Part shown: positions 8,691-17,186 of the stretch, in pieces
Layout of the letters: each line of letters opens with the position of its first letter
How positions within the stretch are numbered: position 1 is the stretch's first letter
Assembly: GCA_037179515.1 (NCBI GenBank)
Contig: JAXCGZ010013561.1
Location: 62,501-79,686, forward strand
Length of the DNA stretch: 17,186 nt
Direction of reading: 5' to 3'
Source of the DNA: Halocaridina rubra
Taxonomy: Eukaryota > Arthropoda > Malacostraca > Decapoda > Atyidae
The notes under the pieces: generated by a model
Database searches by the model: none
What the model saw: only the letters and a program-made list of their open reading frames with translations
What the model was told of the DNA's origin: nothing
Made by a program: the position numbers and the translations under genes

Positions 8691-10095
8691 AGCATGATAA
8701 TGACGTGACATACATACTTATTTACAATTTTTTTTTTCGTTTACGTACTGTATAAACCCTCCCTGCATTGTTAAAAAAACACCCTTTACATTATAAATAA
8801 CAGCAAGCAACGTAAATTTTTATGAAAGTGATAGATAAAATTACGGTGAATGAGGTGATAATGACGTGACATACATACTCATTTGCAATTATTTTTTCGT
8901 TTACGTACTGTATAAACCCTCCCTGCACTGTTAAAAAAACACCCTTTACATTATAATTAACAGCAAGCAACGTAAATTTTTATGAAAGTGATAGATAAAA
9001 TTACGGTGAATGAGGTGATAATGACATGACAAACATACTCATTTACAATTATTTTTTTGTTTACGTACTGTATAAACCCTCCCTGCACTGTTAAAAAAAC
9101 ACCCTTTACATTATAAATAACAGCAAGCAACGTAAATTTTTATGAAAGTGATAGATAAAATTACGGTGAATGAGGTGATAATGACGTGACATACATACTC
9201 ATTTACAATTATTTTTCGTTTACGTACTGTATAAACCCTCCCTGCACTGTTAAAAAAACACCCTTTACATTATAAATAACAGCAAGCAACGTAAATTTTT
9301 ATGAAAGTGATAGATAAAATTACGGTGAATGAGGTGATAATGACGTGACATACATACTCATTTACAATTATTTTTTCGTTTACGTACTGTATAAACCCTC
9401 CTTGCACTGTTAAAGAAACACCCTTTACATTATAAATAACAGCAAGCAACGTAAATTTTTATGAAAGTGATAGATAAAATTATGGTGAATGAGGTGATAA
9501 TGACGTGACATACATACTCATTTACAATTATTTTTTCGTTTACGTACTGTATAAACCCTCCCTGCACTGTTGAAAAAACACTCTTTACATTATAAATAAC
9601 AGCAAGCAACGTAAATTTTTATGAAAGTGATAGATAAAATTACGGTGAATGAGGTGATAATGACGTGACATACATACTCATTTACAATTATTTTTTCGTT
9701 TATGTACTCTATAAACCCTCCCTGCACTGTTAAAGAAACACCCTTTACATTATAAATAACAGCAAGCAACGTAAATTTTTATGAAAGTGATGGATAAAAT
9801 TATGGTGAATGAGGTGATAATGACGTGACATACATACTCATTTACAATTATTTTTTCGTTTACGTACTGTATAAACTCTTCCTGCACTGTTAAAGAAACA
9901 CCCTTTACATTATAAATAACAGCAAGCAACGTAAATTTTTATAAAAGTGATAGATAAAATTACGGTGAATGAGGTGATAATGACGTGACACACATAGTCA
10001 TTTACAATTATTTTTTCGTTTACGAACTGTATAAACCCTCCCTGCAATGTTAAAAAAACACCCTTTACATTATAAATAACAGCATGTAACGTAAA
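8691..10095. repeat. 160-bp tandem array 1 (about 9 monomers)
   Basis: The segment TATAAACC(C/T) starts monomers at 8751, 8911, 9071, 9230, 9390, 9550, 9710, 9870 and 10030, a spacing of 160 bp (159 once). The array opens with a 60-bp partial monomer and ends in a partial one at about 10095. Each monomer contains TTACATTATAAATAACAGC, AACGTAAATTTTTATGAAAG, TGACGTGACATACATACTC and CGTTTACGTACTG. Monomers differ by only a few bases. A related single copy lies outside the array at 8351-8504. No spacers or coding capacity. Confidence 0.97.
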
Positions 10096-10245
10096 TAAAA
10101 AAAAAATGAAAATACTGAAAATGTTTTTTTTCAATATTTTAATATTTTTGCGTATACCCATAATATAGAATAATAATTTATCCAAAAAAAAAAACCGCGA
10201 TAGAGTGAGAACGCGAACCAAGAAGCGCGAATAACCGGGGTAACA

Positions 10246-10248
<3 letters not shown>

Positions 10249-10300
<52 letters not shown>
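10249..10300. repeat. (TA)n microsatellite
   Basis: About 26 TA units start exactly at the mTig terminus (10248), again where a TA target duplication is expected. Confidence 0.97.
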
Positions 10301-10302
<2 letters not shown>

Positions 10303-10511
10303 GATGATGATTATGACACCAGGACAGGCCAAAAAAATATAAAATAAAACGGCCTTTACCTGGCTGTAAAGAGAAACAGAGATGGAGAGTGTGATGACCT
10401 GTCAGATGTGAAGGGATTATAAAAGATGTATAATGAATATCCAGCTCTCGTGCTGGGTTTACTATACCTCTGCATTACCTTCATGATGTCTATTCTAAAA
10501 CTTCTCCTTAG

Positions 10512-10512
10512 A

Positions 10513-10567
<55 letters not shown>

Positions 10568-10619
10568 GGAAACAATAATTTTTCTTTGATGATGATTGGG
10601 GAGATTATTATTATTATTG

Positions 10620-10675
<56 letters not shown>
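10512..10675. repeat. (ATT)n microsatellites
   Basis: Two long ATT runs (about 10512-10567 and 10604-10675) are separated by a 36-bp unique piece that is conserved in the opposite arm of the inverted repeat. A shorter AAT run lies at 11520-11561 in the other arm. Confidence 0.97.
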
Positions 10676-10765
10676 GCCATCATCAGTATTACTACGAATT
10701 CGTAAGTAAACCATTATTTTTACTATAAATAAGGTAGTTTTGGTTGAATGAACAAGAGTTACTTA

Positions 10766-11325
<560 letters not shown>

Positions 11326-11514
11326 ATTCTATTCTACCCAACCCCCCACACTCTCTTTGTCCCAGCCAACTAGGGAGGGGCACTTTACACAGTTATTAAA
11401 AGTTAATAAACCAACAGATGTACAAACAATGATGAGCCCTTAATAATGATAATAATGAGGATGATGATGATAATAATCTCCACAATCATCATCAAAGGGA
11501 AATTGGTTGTTGCC

Positions 11515-11545
<31 letters not shown>

Positions 11546-11770
11546 TTAATAATAATAATAAGATCTAAGCAGAATTATTGGAATAGGCATCATGAAAGTA
11601 ATGCAGAGGTATATTAAAACCCGGCAGAGAGCTGGATATTCAATACACATCTTTTATAATCCCTTCACATCTGACAGGTCATTACACTCTCCATCTCTGT
11701 TTCTCTTTACAACCTGATAAAGTCTGCTTTATTTTATCATTTTTGGGCCCATCCTGGTGTCACAATAATC

Positions 11771-11843
11771 CCCCCCCAAAAAAAAAAAAACGCGATACAG
11801 TGAGAACGTGAACCAAGATACGCGAATAACCGAGGGAACACTG
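11771..11843. mobile_element. Solitary mTig-type terminus
   Basis: Poly-C/poly-A, then ACGCGATACAGTGAGAACG and a terminus ending GGAACACTG at 11843 before TATATA. This matches the right ends at 10195-10248 and 14835-14896 but has several substitutions and no matching left part, so it is an old fragment or the end of an element disrupted by the inverted repeat. Confidence 0.75.
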
Positions 11844-12748
11844 TATATAGGGCTTTATATTTTTTTTTAGCATTATTATGATTTTTATTATTATTTTTAT
11901 TATTATTATTATTGTTATTATCATTATTATTTACAATATTATTGTGAGATGCAAAGCAAACAATAGCCTAAAGCATTTTTCATATCTCTCTCTCACACAC
12001 ATTAGTATTATTATTACTGTTGTGATACACTGAGGTGATGGTAGCCAAAAGTGCTTTTCATCTCTCTCCCTTTTTTTCTTGAAGCATTAGCTCTTGTCTA
12101 GTTGTGCCACAATTGAAAAACAATACACTAGCTGCTCCAGATTTTGTCTTTTAAATCTGAAGTCCATTGAATCGGGGACCATTACATTGAGGGTTGAGTG
12201 TATTTTCAATACTTTAGTAATCCTTAATTATGGAGTAAGTTACACAAGATTTGATTGGAAAATATTCACCTTTTTAATTTTTTCGGGAGGAGAAAAAACC
12301 AGTAAGATCTATGAGAAGTTGCTTAGTGATGTATGACCTTTTAACAACATGGGAATGCTGGAATATTTTTGGTGCTGCTGTTCAGTTCGGATGCTTACAG
12401 ACATTGTTTGAGTGTGGATGTCTCCTTTTTGCTTGTCACTTTCTTTTTTTTGTGCTGCAATAAATTTGATGATTCAAAATCTGCATCAAGAAGGATTTAG
12501 GTGGTGATGCAATGATGTGTTTTAAGCAAATTAATTGGAAAGCAACCAATGTCAGGGCATGCCTGGCACAAGCAAAAAGTTATTTTCTTAGAAAGAGTGT
12601 CTTATTAATGGCTAATGATGTACTGTACAACAATGAAGAGCAATTGATAATGAAGCCTGCACTGGATACTGGTTTGACAAGTAATTGTGACAAAAAATTA
12701 CGTGTACTGTACTTGGTTGCAGAAGAAGTTGTCCTCATGCACCTCTCA
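11844..12748. other. Unrecognised AT-rich DNA without a supported gene
   Basis: ATT-rich sequence to about 11935, a short (TC)/(CA) stretch near 11980-12000, then about 700 bp of non-repetitive sequence. A frame of 79 codons runs from ATG 12512 into the duplicated gag piece; it begins MMCFKQINWKATNVRACLAQ and has no family I recognise. AATAAA occurs near 12460. This may be old transposon or host intergenic DNA, carried between the two duplication copies. Confidence 0.5.
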
Positions 12749-12916
12749 ACTAAACACATCAGTACCCAATGACACAAGCAGGAGATTTTTTTTCTTGTCA
12801 GCCTCAGTGACATTTAAATGACTAAAATGTGCCTCTAATAGGCTTAGCCATAATTCCAAGGAAATTTTCGATGGATTAAAACAATCAATTCTAATCTGAT
12901 TCAACGACGACTACAT
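12749..12916 (-). pseudogene. Gag 5' fragment (56 codons), duplicated
   Basis: Same as the start of gag at 7703-7536. Small changes near the start codon (ACGACGACTACATTG on the plus strand) make the second codon TAG, so it could not be translated from the normal ATG. The fragment ends at the duplication break. Confidence 0.85.
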
Positions 12917-13284
12917 TGCGGACCTATTCTGTAATTTTACCAGTATCCACAAACACTTAGGCTAATGTAGCACCCAAACAACCGACGATTCGGTATGCTA
13001 AGATAGCAAAAACGTATGCTAGGCTTGAAGAAACATGCGCCCAAAACTGCAGTAACATCATACAGGGCACCTAGGCTTAAATCCAACACTAGCCTAGTCG
13101 AGGTGAATCATGCAGCATCAATCCAGGATCCAATTAGGCATAACCATGGTAGCCTAATCCCGGCGTCGGTAAACAAAACATTTGGCACCTACCAGAAATC
13201 TTGCAAGGCGAATCTATTTAAGCCAGTAATATAATTAAACTTGAGAGGTTTCCCATATCCATGGCGGGTTCAATCGTTGCCAAA

Positions 13285-13448
13285 TGTTAAGGTTTGTAGT
13301 GCCTAATAAGAAGCAGAAATCATGGCTTCCAGTTTATTGTTGCAAGATGGGTGCCGGTCGACTCAATCAACATAAACGTTAGAAAACCAACAGCGGGTAT
13401 AAGTACAATGAAAACAAAAGAGGTGCGATAAAGGGGATAACCTTATTA
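13285..13448 (-). repeat. Gypsy 5' LTR, inner part (164 bp)
   Basis: Starts TGTTAAGG at 13285 and stops at CCTTATTA, where mTig B is inserted at the TA. It continues after the insertion at 14899. Two substitutions separate it from the 3' LTR. Confidence 0.95.
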
Positions 13449-13722
13449 CAGTGTTGCATCACTTATCGCGGTAGTTCGGTTCCGGGACCCGGCGCGAACC
13501 CAGGAATCCGTGGTGTAGAGATCAGCCTATATGTACATGGATATTTTAATGTATTTTTACGTTTACACTGTATAAACCCTCCCTGTACTGTTAAAAAAAC
13601 ACCCATTACATTATAAATAACAGCAAGCAACGTAATTTTTTTATGAAAGTGATAGGAAAACTTACCATGAATGTGATGATGATGACATTAATAGGTTCCA
13701 TATTTTACAATAATTTTTACGT

Positions 13723-13872
13723 TTACATAAAATAGCGGCCGACATCCACAAACTTTTTTCCTTCTTTCAACATATCTAAGAGTTTCACTTTATCTACAAT
13801 GGTTTACATTTTCCTTTGCCGCTTAGACTCACTACAAGAAGCCTTAGAAGATGAAGGATGCTTGGGAGGCAT
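13723..13872 (-). pseudogene. Tigger transposase N-terminal remnant (mTig copy B)
   Basis: From ATG 13872, same reading as the remnant at 8654-8505: Gln at codon 19, a TAA a few codons later, and a closing TAA at 13725-13723. Non-functional. Confidence 0.75.
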
Positions 13873-13984
13873 TGCAAAAGGTTAAAATATGCGAGTAAAA
13901 AAATCACAAGCAAAACATATTAATAATAATAAGCACAACGTGAATGGCGCACACGAGTGAGGCGAGACAATGGAAGATGGTGGA

Positions 13985-14430
13985 AGCCTTTGTCCGAAAC
14001 GCTGATAGCGGTATCGTATTTTACATGTTGCAATACTGTTAGTATTTATGTTTTTTACTATTTTTGACTGTTATGTTATTCTTAGGCTAAGAAATACGTT
14101 TTTTTTTATCAATAAAATCATGAAACTACTGGAAATATAAATATATATGCTAGCTCACGTAGCTTCGACCCCAATACATTGTACGCTGTCGAACACAAGC
14201 AAAACGTGAGTTAGACTGAATGAGTCTTTGTCCAAAACGCTGATAGCGGTATCGTATTTTACATGTTGCAATACTGTTAGTATTTATGTTTTTTACTATT
14301 TTTTAGTTTTATTATTCTTAGGCTAATAAATACGTTTTTTTTATCAATAAAATCATGAAACTACTGGAAATATAAATATATATGCTAGCTCACGTAGCTG
14401 CGACCCCAATACATTGTACGCTATCGAACA
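13985..14430. repeat. Tandem duplication (about 230-240 bp x 2) in mTig B
   Basis: Two units each run from AAACGCTGATAGCGGTATCG through TGCTAGCTCACGTAGCT to GTACGCT(G/A)TCGAACAC. They correspond in reverse to 215-657. A shorter related piece (TATGTTTTTTACTATTTTTT) occurs again at 14655-14695. Confidence 0.85.
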
Positions 14431-14898
14431 CTATTTCGTATGATGCAATACTGTGAGTTATACTGTATGTACGTATATCATTCAGTTATTAGTACAGTGT
14501 ATATTAATTTAAAATTCATCTACTTATTTGATGATTGTACAAAATCTATTGTATTTATTCACTGTAATTTGGACCAAATATTCCTTTTGTAAAGATTATG
14601 CTGTACTTTTCAAAAGAGGTGGTCAATAAACGTATCTATCTATCTATCTACATTTATGTTTTTTACTATTTTTTACGGTTTTATTATTCGTAGGCTATGA
14701 AATAATTTTTTTTTTATCAATTTGATAATGAAATGTTTTTTCAATAAAAAAAAAAATGAAAATACTGAGAATTTTTTTTTTAATATTTTAATATTTTTGC
14801 ATATACCCATAAAATAAAATAATTTATCCAAAAAAAAAAAAAACGCGATAGAGTGAGAAAGCGAACCAGGAAGCGCGAATAACTGGGGTAACACTGTA

Positions 14899-14931
14899 TA
14901 AATAAAGGATTAGATCACTTATATCATAACA
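14899..14931 (-). repeat. Gypsy 5' LTR, outer part (33 bp)
   Basis: TAAATAAAGGATTAGATCAC through ATAACA, identical to 3621-3653. Together with 13285-13448 it restores the 197-bp LTR length. Confidence 0.93.
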
Positions 14932-14936
14932 AAACC
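14932..14936. repeat. Target-site duplication AAACC, right copy
   Basis: Pairs with AAACC at 3452-3456 and marks the right end of the gypsy insertion. Confidence 0.85.
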
Positions 14937-15274
14937 ACATTCATATATAAAGCATCCGCGATGTACGGTAAACGTCACCAAATTGTATTCGTAAATTTAA
15001 TTACCTGTACTTTTTTCTGTACTATCCAGTATTAAAAAATAAAATATATTTGTTTGTAACCTTAAAATAGATTCTTATTAACCATATATTATTGAAAATT
15101 GCATTCATGAATAAAGTACAGAACTAGAAATGGTTATTTCCGGTTTAGCCTAGACAAGTCAATTTGCCATAGCTTAGCCTAGGCTAGCCTAGACACAAGC
15201 TAATTCGATTTAAGTCGTTTTTCGACTTTAAGTCGTCTCTCCTGGAAACAGTTAATTTCGCTGGGTGAGGTATA
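14937..15274 (+). mobile_element. Tigger-like transposon relic, 3' part
   Basis: Continues the transposon interrupted at 3456. AT-rich, with a cluster of TAGCCTAG/CTAGGCTA motifs at 15143-15195. Then come GATTTAAGTCG and ACTTTAAGTCGTC motifs like those behind the 5' end at 1311, and a terminus GGGTGAGGTATA whose reverse complement (TATACCTCACCC) resembles CAGGTATGCCTC at 1311. The last bases merge into TA repeat DNA. No coding sequence seen. Confidence 0.65.
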
Positions 15275-15411
15275 TATATAGATATATATGCAGTGTTGCC
15301 TCACTTATCGCGGTAGTTCGGTTCCGGGACCCGCCGCGAACCAGGAACTCCGCGAAGTAGGATCTGCCTATATGTACATAGATATTTTAATATATTTTTA
15401 CGTTTACACTG

Positions 15412-17186
15412 TATAAACCCTCCCTGCACTGTTAAAAAAACACCCTTTTCATTATAAATAACAGCAAGCAACGTAAATTTTTATGAAAGTGATAGATAAA
15501 ATTACAGTGAATGAGGTGATAATGACGTGACATACATATCATTTACAATTATTTTTTCATTTACGTACTGTATAAACCCTCCCTGCACTGTTAAAAAAAA
15601 CACCATTAACATTATGGATAACAGCAAGCAACGTAAATTTTTATGAAAGTGATAGGAAAACTTACCGTAAATGTGATGATGACGTGACATACATACCTCC
15701 ATTCTACGGGACATCGCTGGGCGCCCCCCCCCCACGTGGTGTCCCCCGCGTTCCTGCCGTCGCTTACCCGGCTGGCGGGGCCGACTCGCCTCATGAGCGA
15801 AGCCGCGCGTCCCGCGCATCGCGACTGCCCTCCCTGCACGGAAAAAATACCCTTTACATTATAAATAACAGCAAGCAACGTAAATTTTTATGAAAGTGAT
15901 AAATAAAATTACGGTGAATGAGGTAATAATGACGTGACATACATACTTATTTACAATTTTTTTTCCGTTTACATACTGTATAAACCTTCCCTGCACTGTT
16001 AAAAAAACACCCTTTACATTATAAATAACAGCAAGCAACGTAAATTTTTATGAAAGTGATAGATAAAATTACGGTGAATGAGGTGATAATGACGTGACAT
16101 ACATACTCATTTACAATTATTTTTTCGTTTACGTACTGTATAAACCCTCCCTGCACTGTTAAAAAAACACCCTTTACATTATAATTAACAGCAAGCAACG
16201 TAAATTTTTATGAAAGTGATAGATAAAATTACGGTGAATGAGGTTATAATGACATGACAAACATACTCATTTACAATTATTTTTTCGTTTACGTACTGTA
16301 TAAACCCTCCCTGCACTGTTAAAAAAACACCCTTTACATTATAGATAACAGCAAGCAACGTAAATTTTTATGAAAGTGATAGATAAAATTACGGTGAATG
16401 AGGTGATAATGACGTGACATACATACTCATTTACAATTATTTTTTCGTTTACGTACTGTATAAACCCTCCCTGCACTGTTAAAAAAACACCCTTTACATT
16501 ATAAATAACAGAAAGCAACGTAAATTTTTATGAAAGTGATAGATAAAATTACGGTGAATGAGGTGATTATGACGTGACATACATACTCATTTACAATTAT
16601 TTTTTCGTTTACGTACTGTATAAACCCTCCCTGCACTGTTAAAAAAACACCCTTTACATTATAAATAACAGCAAGCCACGTAAATTTTTATGAAAGTGAT
16701 AGATAAAATTACTGTGAATGAGGTGATAATGACGTGACATACATACTCATTTACAATTATTTTTTCGTTTATGTACTGTATAAACCCTCCTTGCACTGTT
16801 AAAGAAACACCCTTTACGTTATAAATAACAGCAAGCAACGTAAATTTTTATGAAAGTGATAGATAAAATTATGGTGAATGAGGTGATAATGACGTCACAT
16901 ACTTACTCATTTACAATTATTTTTTCGTTTACGTACTGTATAAACCCTCCCTGCACTGTTGAAAAAACACTCTTTACATTATAAATAACAGCAAGCAATG
17001 TAAATTTTTATGAAAGTGATAGATAAAATTACGGTGAATGAGGTGATAATGACGTGACATACATACTCATTTACAATTATTTTTTCGTTTACGTACTGTA
17101 TAAACCCTCCCTGCACTGTTAAAAAAACACCCTTTACATTATAAATAACAGCAAGCCACGTAAATTTTTATGAAAGTGATAGATAA
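15412..17186. repeat. 160-bp tandem array 2 (about 11 monomers, incomplete)
   Basis: Monomer starts (TATAAACC) at 15412, 15571, 15979, 16139, 16299, 16459, 16619, 16779, 16939 and 17099, all 159-160 bp apart except where the GC-rich block replaces about 38 bp of one monomer. A truncated monomer from 15828 leads to 15979. The array continues at the window end. Same sequence and orientation as array 1. Confidence 0.96.
15697..15827. other. 131-bp GC-rich, CpG-rich block inside array 2
   Basis: Replaces the part of a monomer between CATAC and CCCTCCCTGCAC. By hand count about 73% G+C, with many CpG, in a region that is otherwise around 30%. It includes a run of ten C (15724-15733). It has open frames on both strands but no recognisable protein or RNA. 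It could be captured host, rDNA-spacer or foreign DNA, or an assembly error. Confidence 0.8.

Larger units (their letters stand above)
8229..10248 (-). mobile_element. mTig copy A: Tigger-like element carrying a 160-bp tandem array
   Basis: Begins CAGTGTTGC at 8229 (after TA) and ends GTAACACTG at 10248 (before TA). These are imperfect inverted ends that agree over roughly 20-25 bp (CAGTGTTRC...TTATYCGCG). The first 460 bp are the same as in mTig B, including the transposase remnant. From 8691 to about 10095 a 160-bp array replaces the long 5' region seen in the other copies. The last ~150 bp (from 10096) match mTig B again: poly-A/poly-T, a CGCGATAGAGTGAGA motif, then the terminus. Orientation is given by the transposase remnant. 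Confidence 0.8.
12749..13911. repeat. Direct duplication, copy 2
   Basis: Matches 7536-8690. Starts abruptly in gag (ACTAAACACATCAGTACCC) next to unrelated sequence, and runs without a break into intact mTig B. Because mTig B is followed by the last 33 bp of the LTR and the AAACC duplication, this copy carries the original 5' end of the gypsy element. Confidence 0.95.
13449..14896 (-). mobile_element. mTig copy B, complete, inserted in the gypsy 5' LTR
   Basis: 1448 bp from CAGTGTTGC to GTAACACTG, with TA duplicated (13447-13448 and 14897-14898). The uninterrupted LTR at 3617-3630 has a single TA at this place, so both ends are fixed to the base. Contents from right to left on the minus strand: terminus with poly-T/poly-A, a piece duplicated from the 230-bp unit region (14650-14700), GATA run, 230-240 bp tandem duplication (about 13985-14430), transposase remnant, one 160-bp segment (about 13571-13722), GC-rich subterminal region and terminus. 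It is a non-autonomous deletion derivative of a Tigger. Confidence 0.92.
15291..17186 (-). mobile_element. mTig copy C with 160-bp array, running off the window
   Basis: Begins CAGTGTTGCC at 15291 with the same subterminal sequence as mTig A and B (TTATCGCGGTAGTTCGGTTC). It is preceded by TATG in a TA-rich stretch, not a clean TA. Monomers of the 160-bp repeat follow from 15412 to the window end. No transposase remnant is present; a GC-rich block (15697-15827) sits at the corresponding place. The far terminus is beyond 17186. Confidence 0.75.

Noticed and set aside
8691..10095. CRISPR array
   Set aside because: Head-to-tail 160-bp monomers without unique spacers, in eukaryotic repeat DNA.
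10495..10714. Poly-Ile and poly-Asn frames
   Set aside because: Translations of (ATT)n.
13449..13510. CENP-B box in the mTig terminus
   Set aside because: TTCGGTTCCGGG has TTCG and CGGG parts, but the spacing is four bases where the CENP-B box needs seven, and the central A is absent.
15143..15195. Telomere-like repeat from TAGCCTAG/CTAGGCTA motifs
   Set aside because: Irregular spacing, and not the arthropod TTAGG repeat.
15502..15893. Open frames across the GC-rich block on both strands
   Set aside because: High GC removes stop codons by chance, and the ends lie in satellite sequence. No family recognised.

Overview
The window is eukaryotic repeat-dense DNA with no host gene that I can recognise. 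It is AT-rich and contains long (TA)n, (ATT)n and (TC)n microsatellites, pogo/Tigger-type DNA transposons and a Ty3/gypsy retrotransposon. This mix fits an arthropod, most likely a decapod crustacean. That placement is inferred from repeat style and is not proven by any marker gene.

The layout is a nest of insertions that can be read from target-site duplications. (1) At the left, 1-1200 is a truncated copy (minus orientation) of a non-autonomous Tigger-like element, here called mTig, whose CAGT-type terminus lies at 1200. (2) After a (TA)n tract, a decayed autonomous Tigger-like transposon runs from about 1311. Its transposase pseudogene (1734-3326, +) is broken by a deletion, a frameshift, a nonsense codon and loss of the first catalytic Asp. 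(3) That transposon is split at 3456 by a minus-strand gypsy element (3457-14931) flanked by the 5-bp duplication AAACC (3452-3456 and 14932-14936). The Tigger 3' remainder resumes at 14937-15274. Removing the gypsy leaves a transposon of about 2.5 kb, the normal size for a Tigger. (4) The gypsy 5' LTR (13285-13448 plus 14899-14931) is itself split by a 1448-bp mTig copy (13449-14896) with a TA duplication. With the insert removed it is 197 bp, exactly the length of the 3' LTR (3457-3653).

Inside the gypsy, about 1.15 kb (start of gag, leader, most of the 5' LTR, first third of mTig) occurs twice in direct orientation (7536-8690 and 12749-13911). Between the copies lies a 4-kb block. It holds an array of about nine 160-bp monomers inside an mTig element, a (TA)n tract, an imperfect inverted repeat about 1.46 kb long filled with (ATT)n and a (TC)n tract of about 555 bp, a solitary mTig terminus, and about 0.9 kb of unrecognised sequence.

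The right end (15291-17186) is another mTig-type element with the same 160-bp array, interrupted by a 131-bp very GC-rich block and running off the window. The mTig family carries the first ~50 codons of a Tigger transposase, with different stop codons in different copies, so it derives from an autonomous Tigger by internal deletion. The most interesting feature is this family: transposon copies whose internal segment is single-copy in some members and expanded to a 160-bp satellite in others, with diagnostic monomer variants in the same order in two arrays. No gene in the window appears intact. The gypsy pol (RT, RNase H and integrase in one 750-codon frame) is the best preserved.
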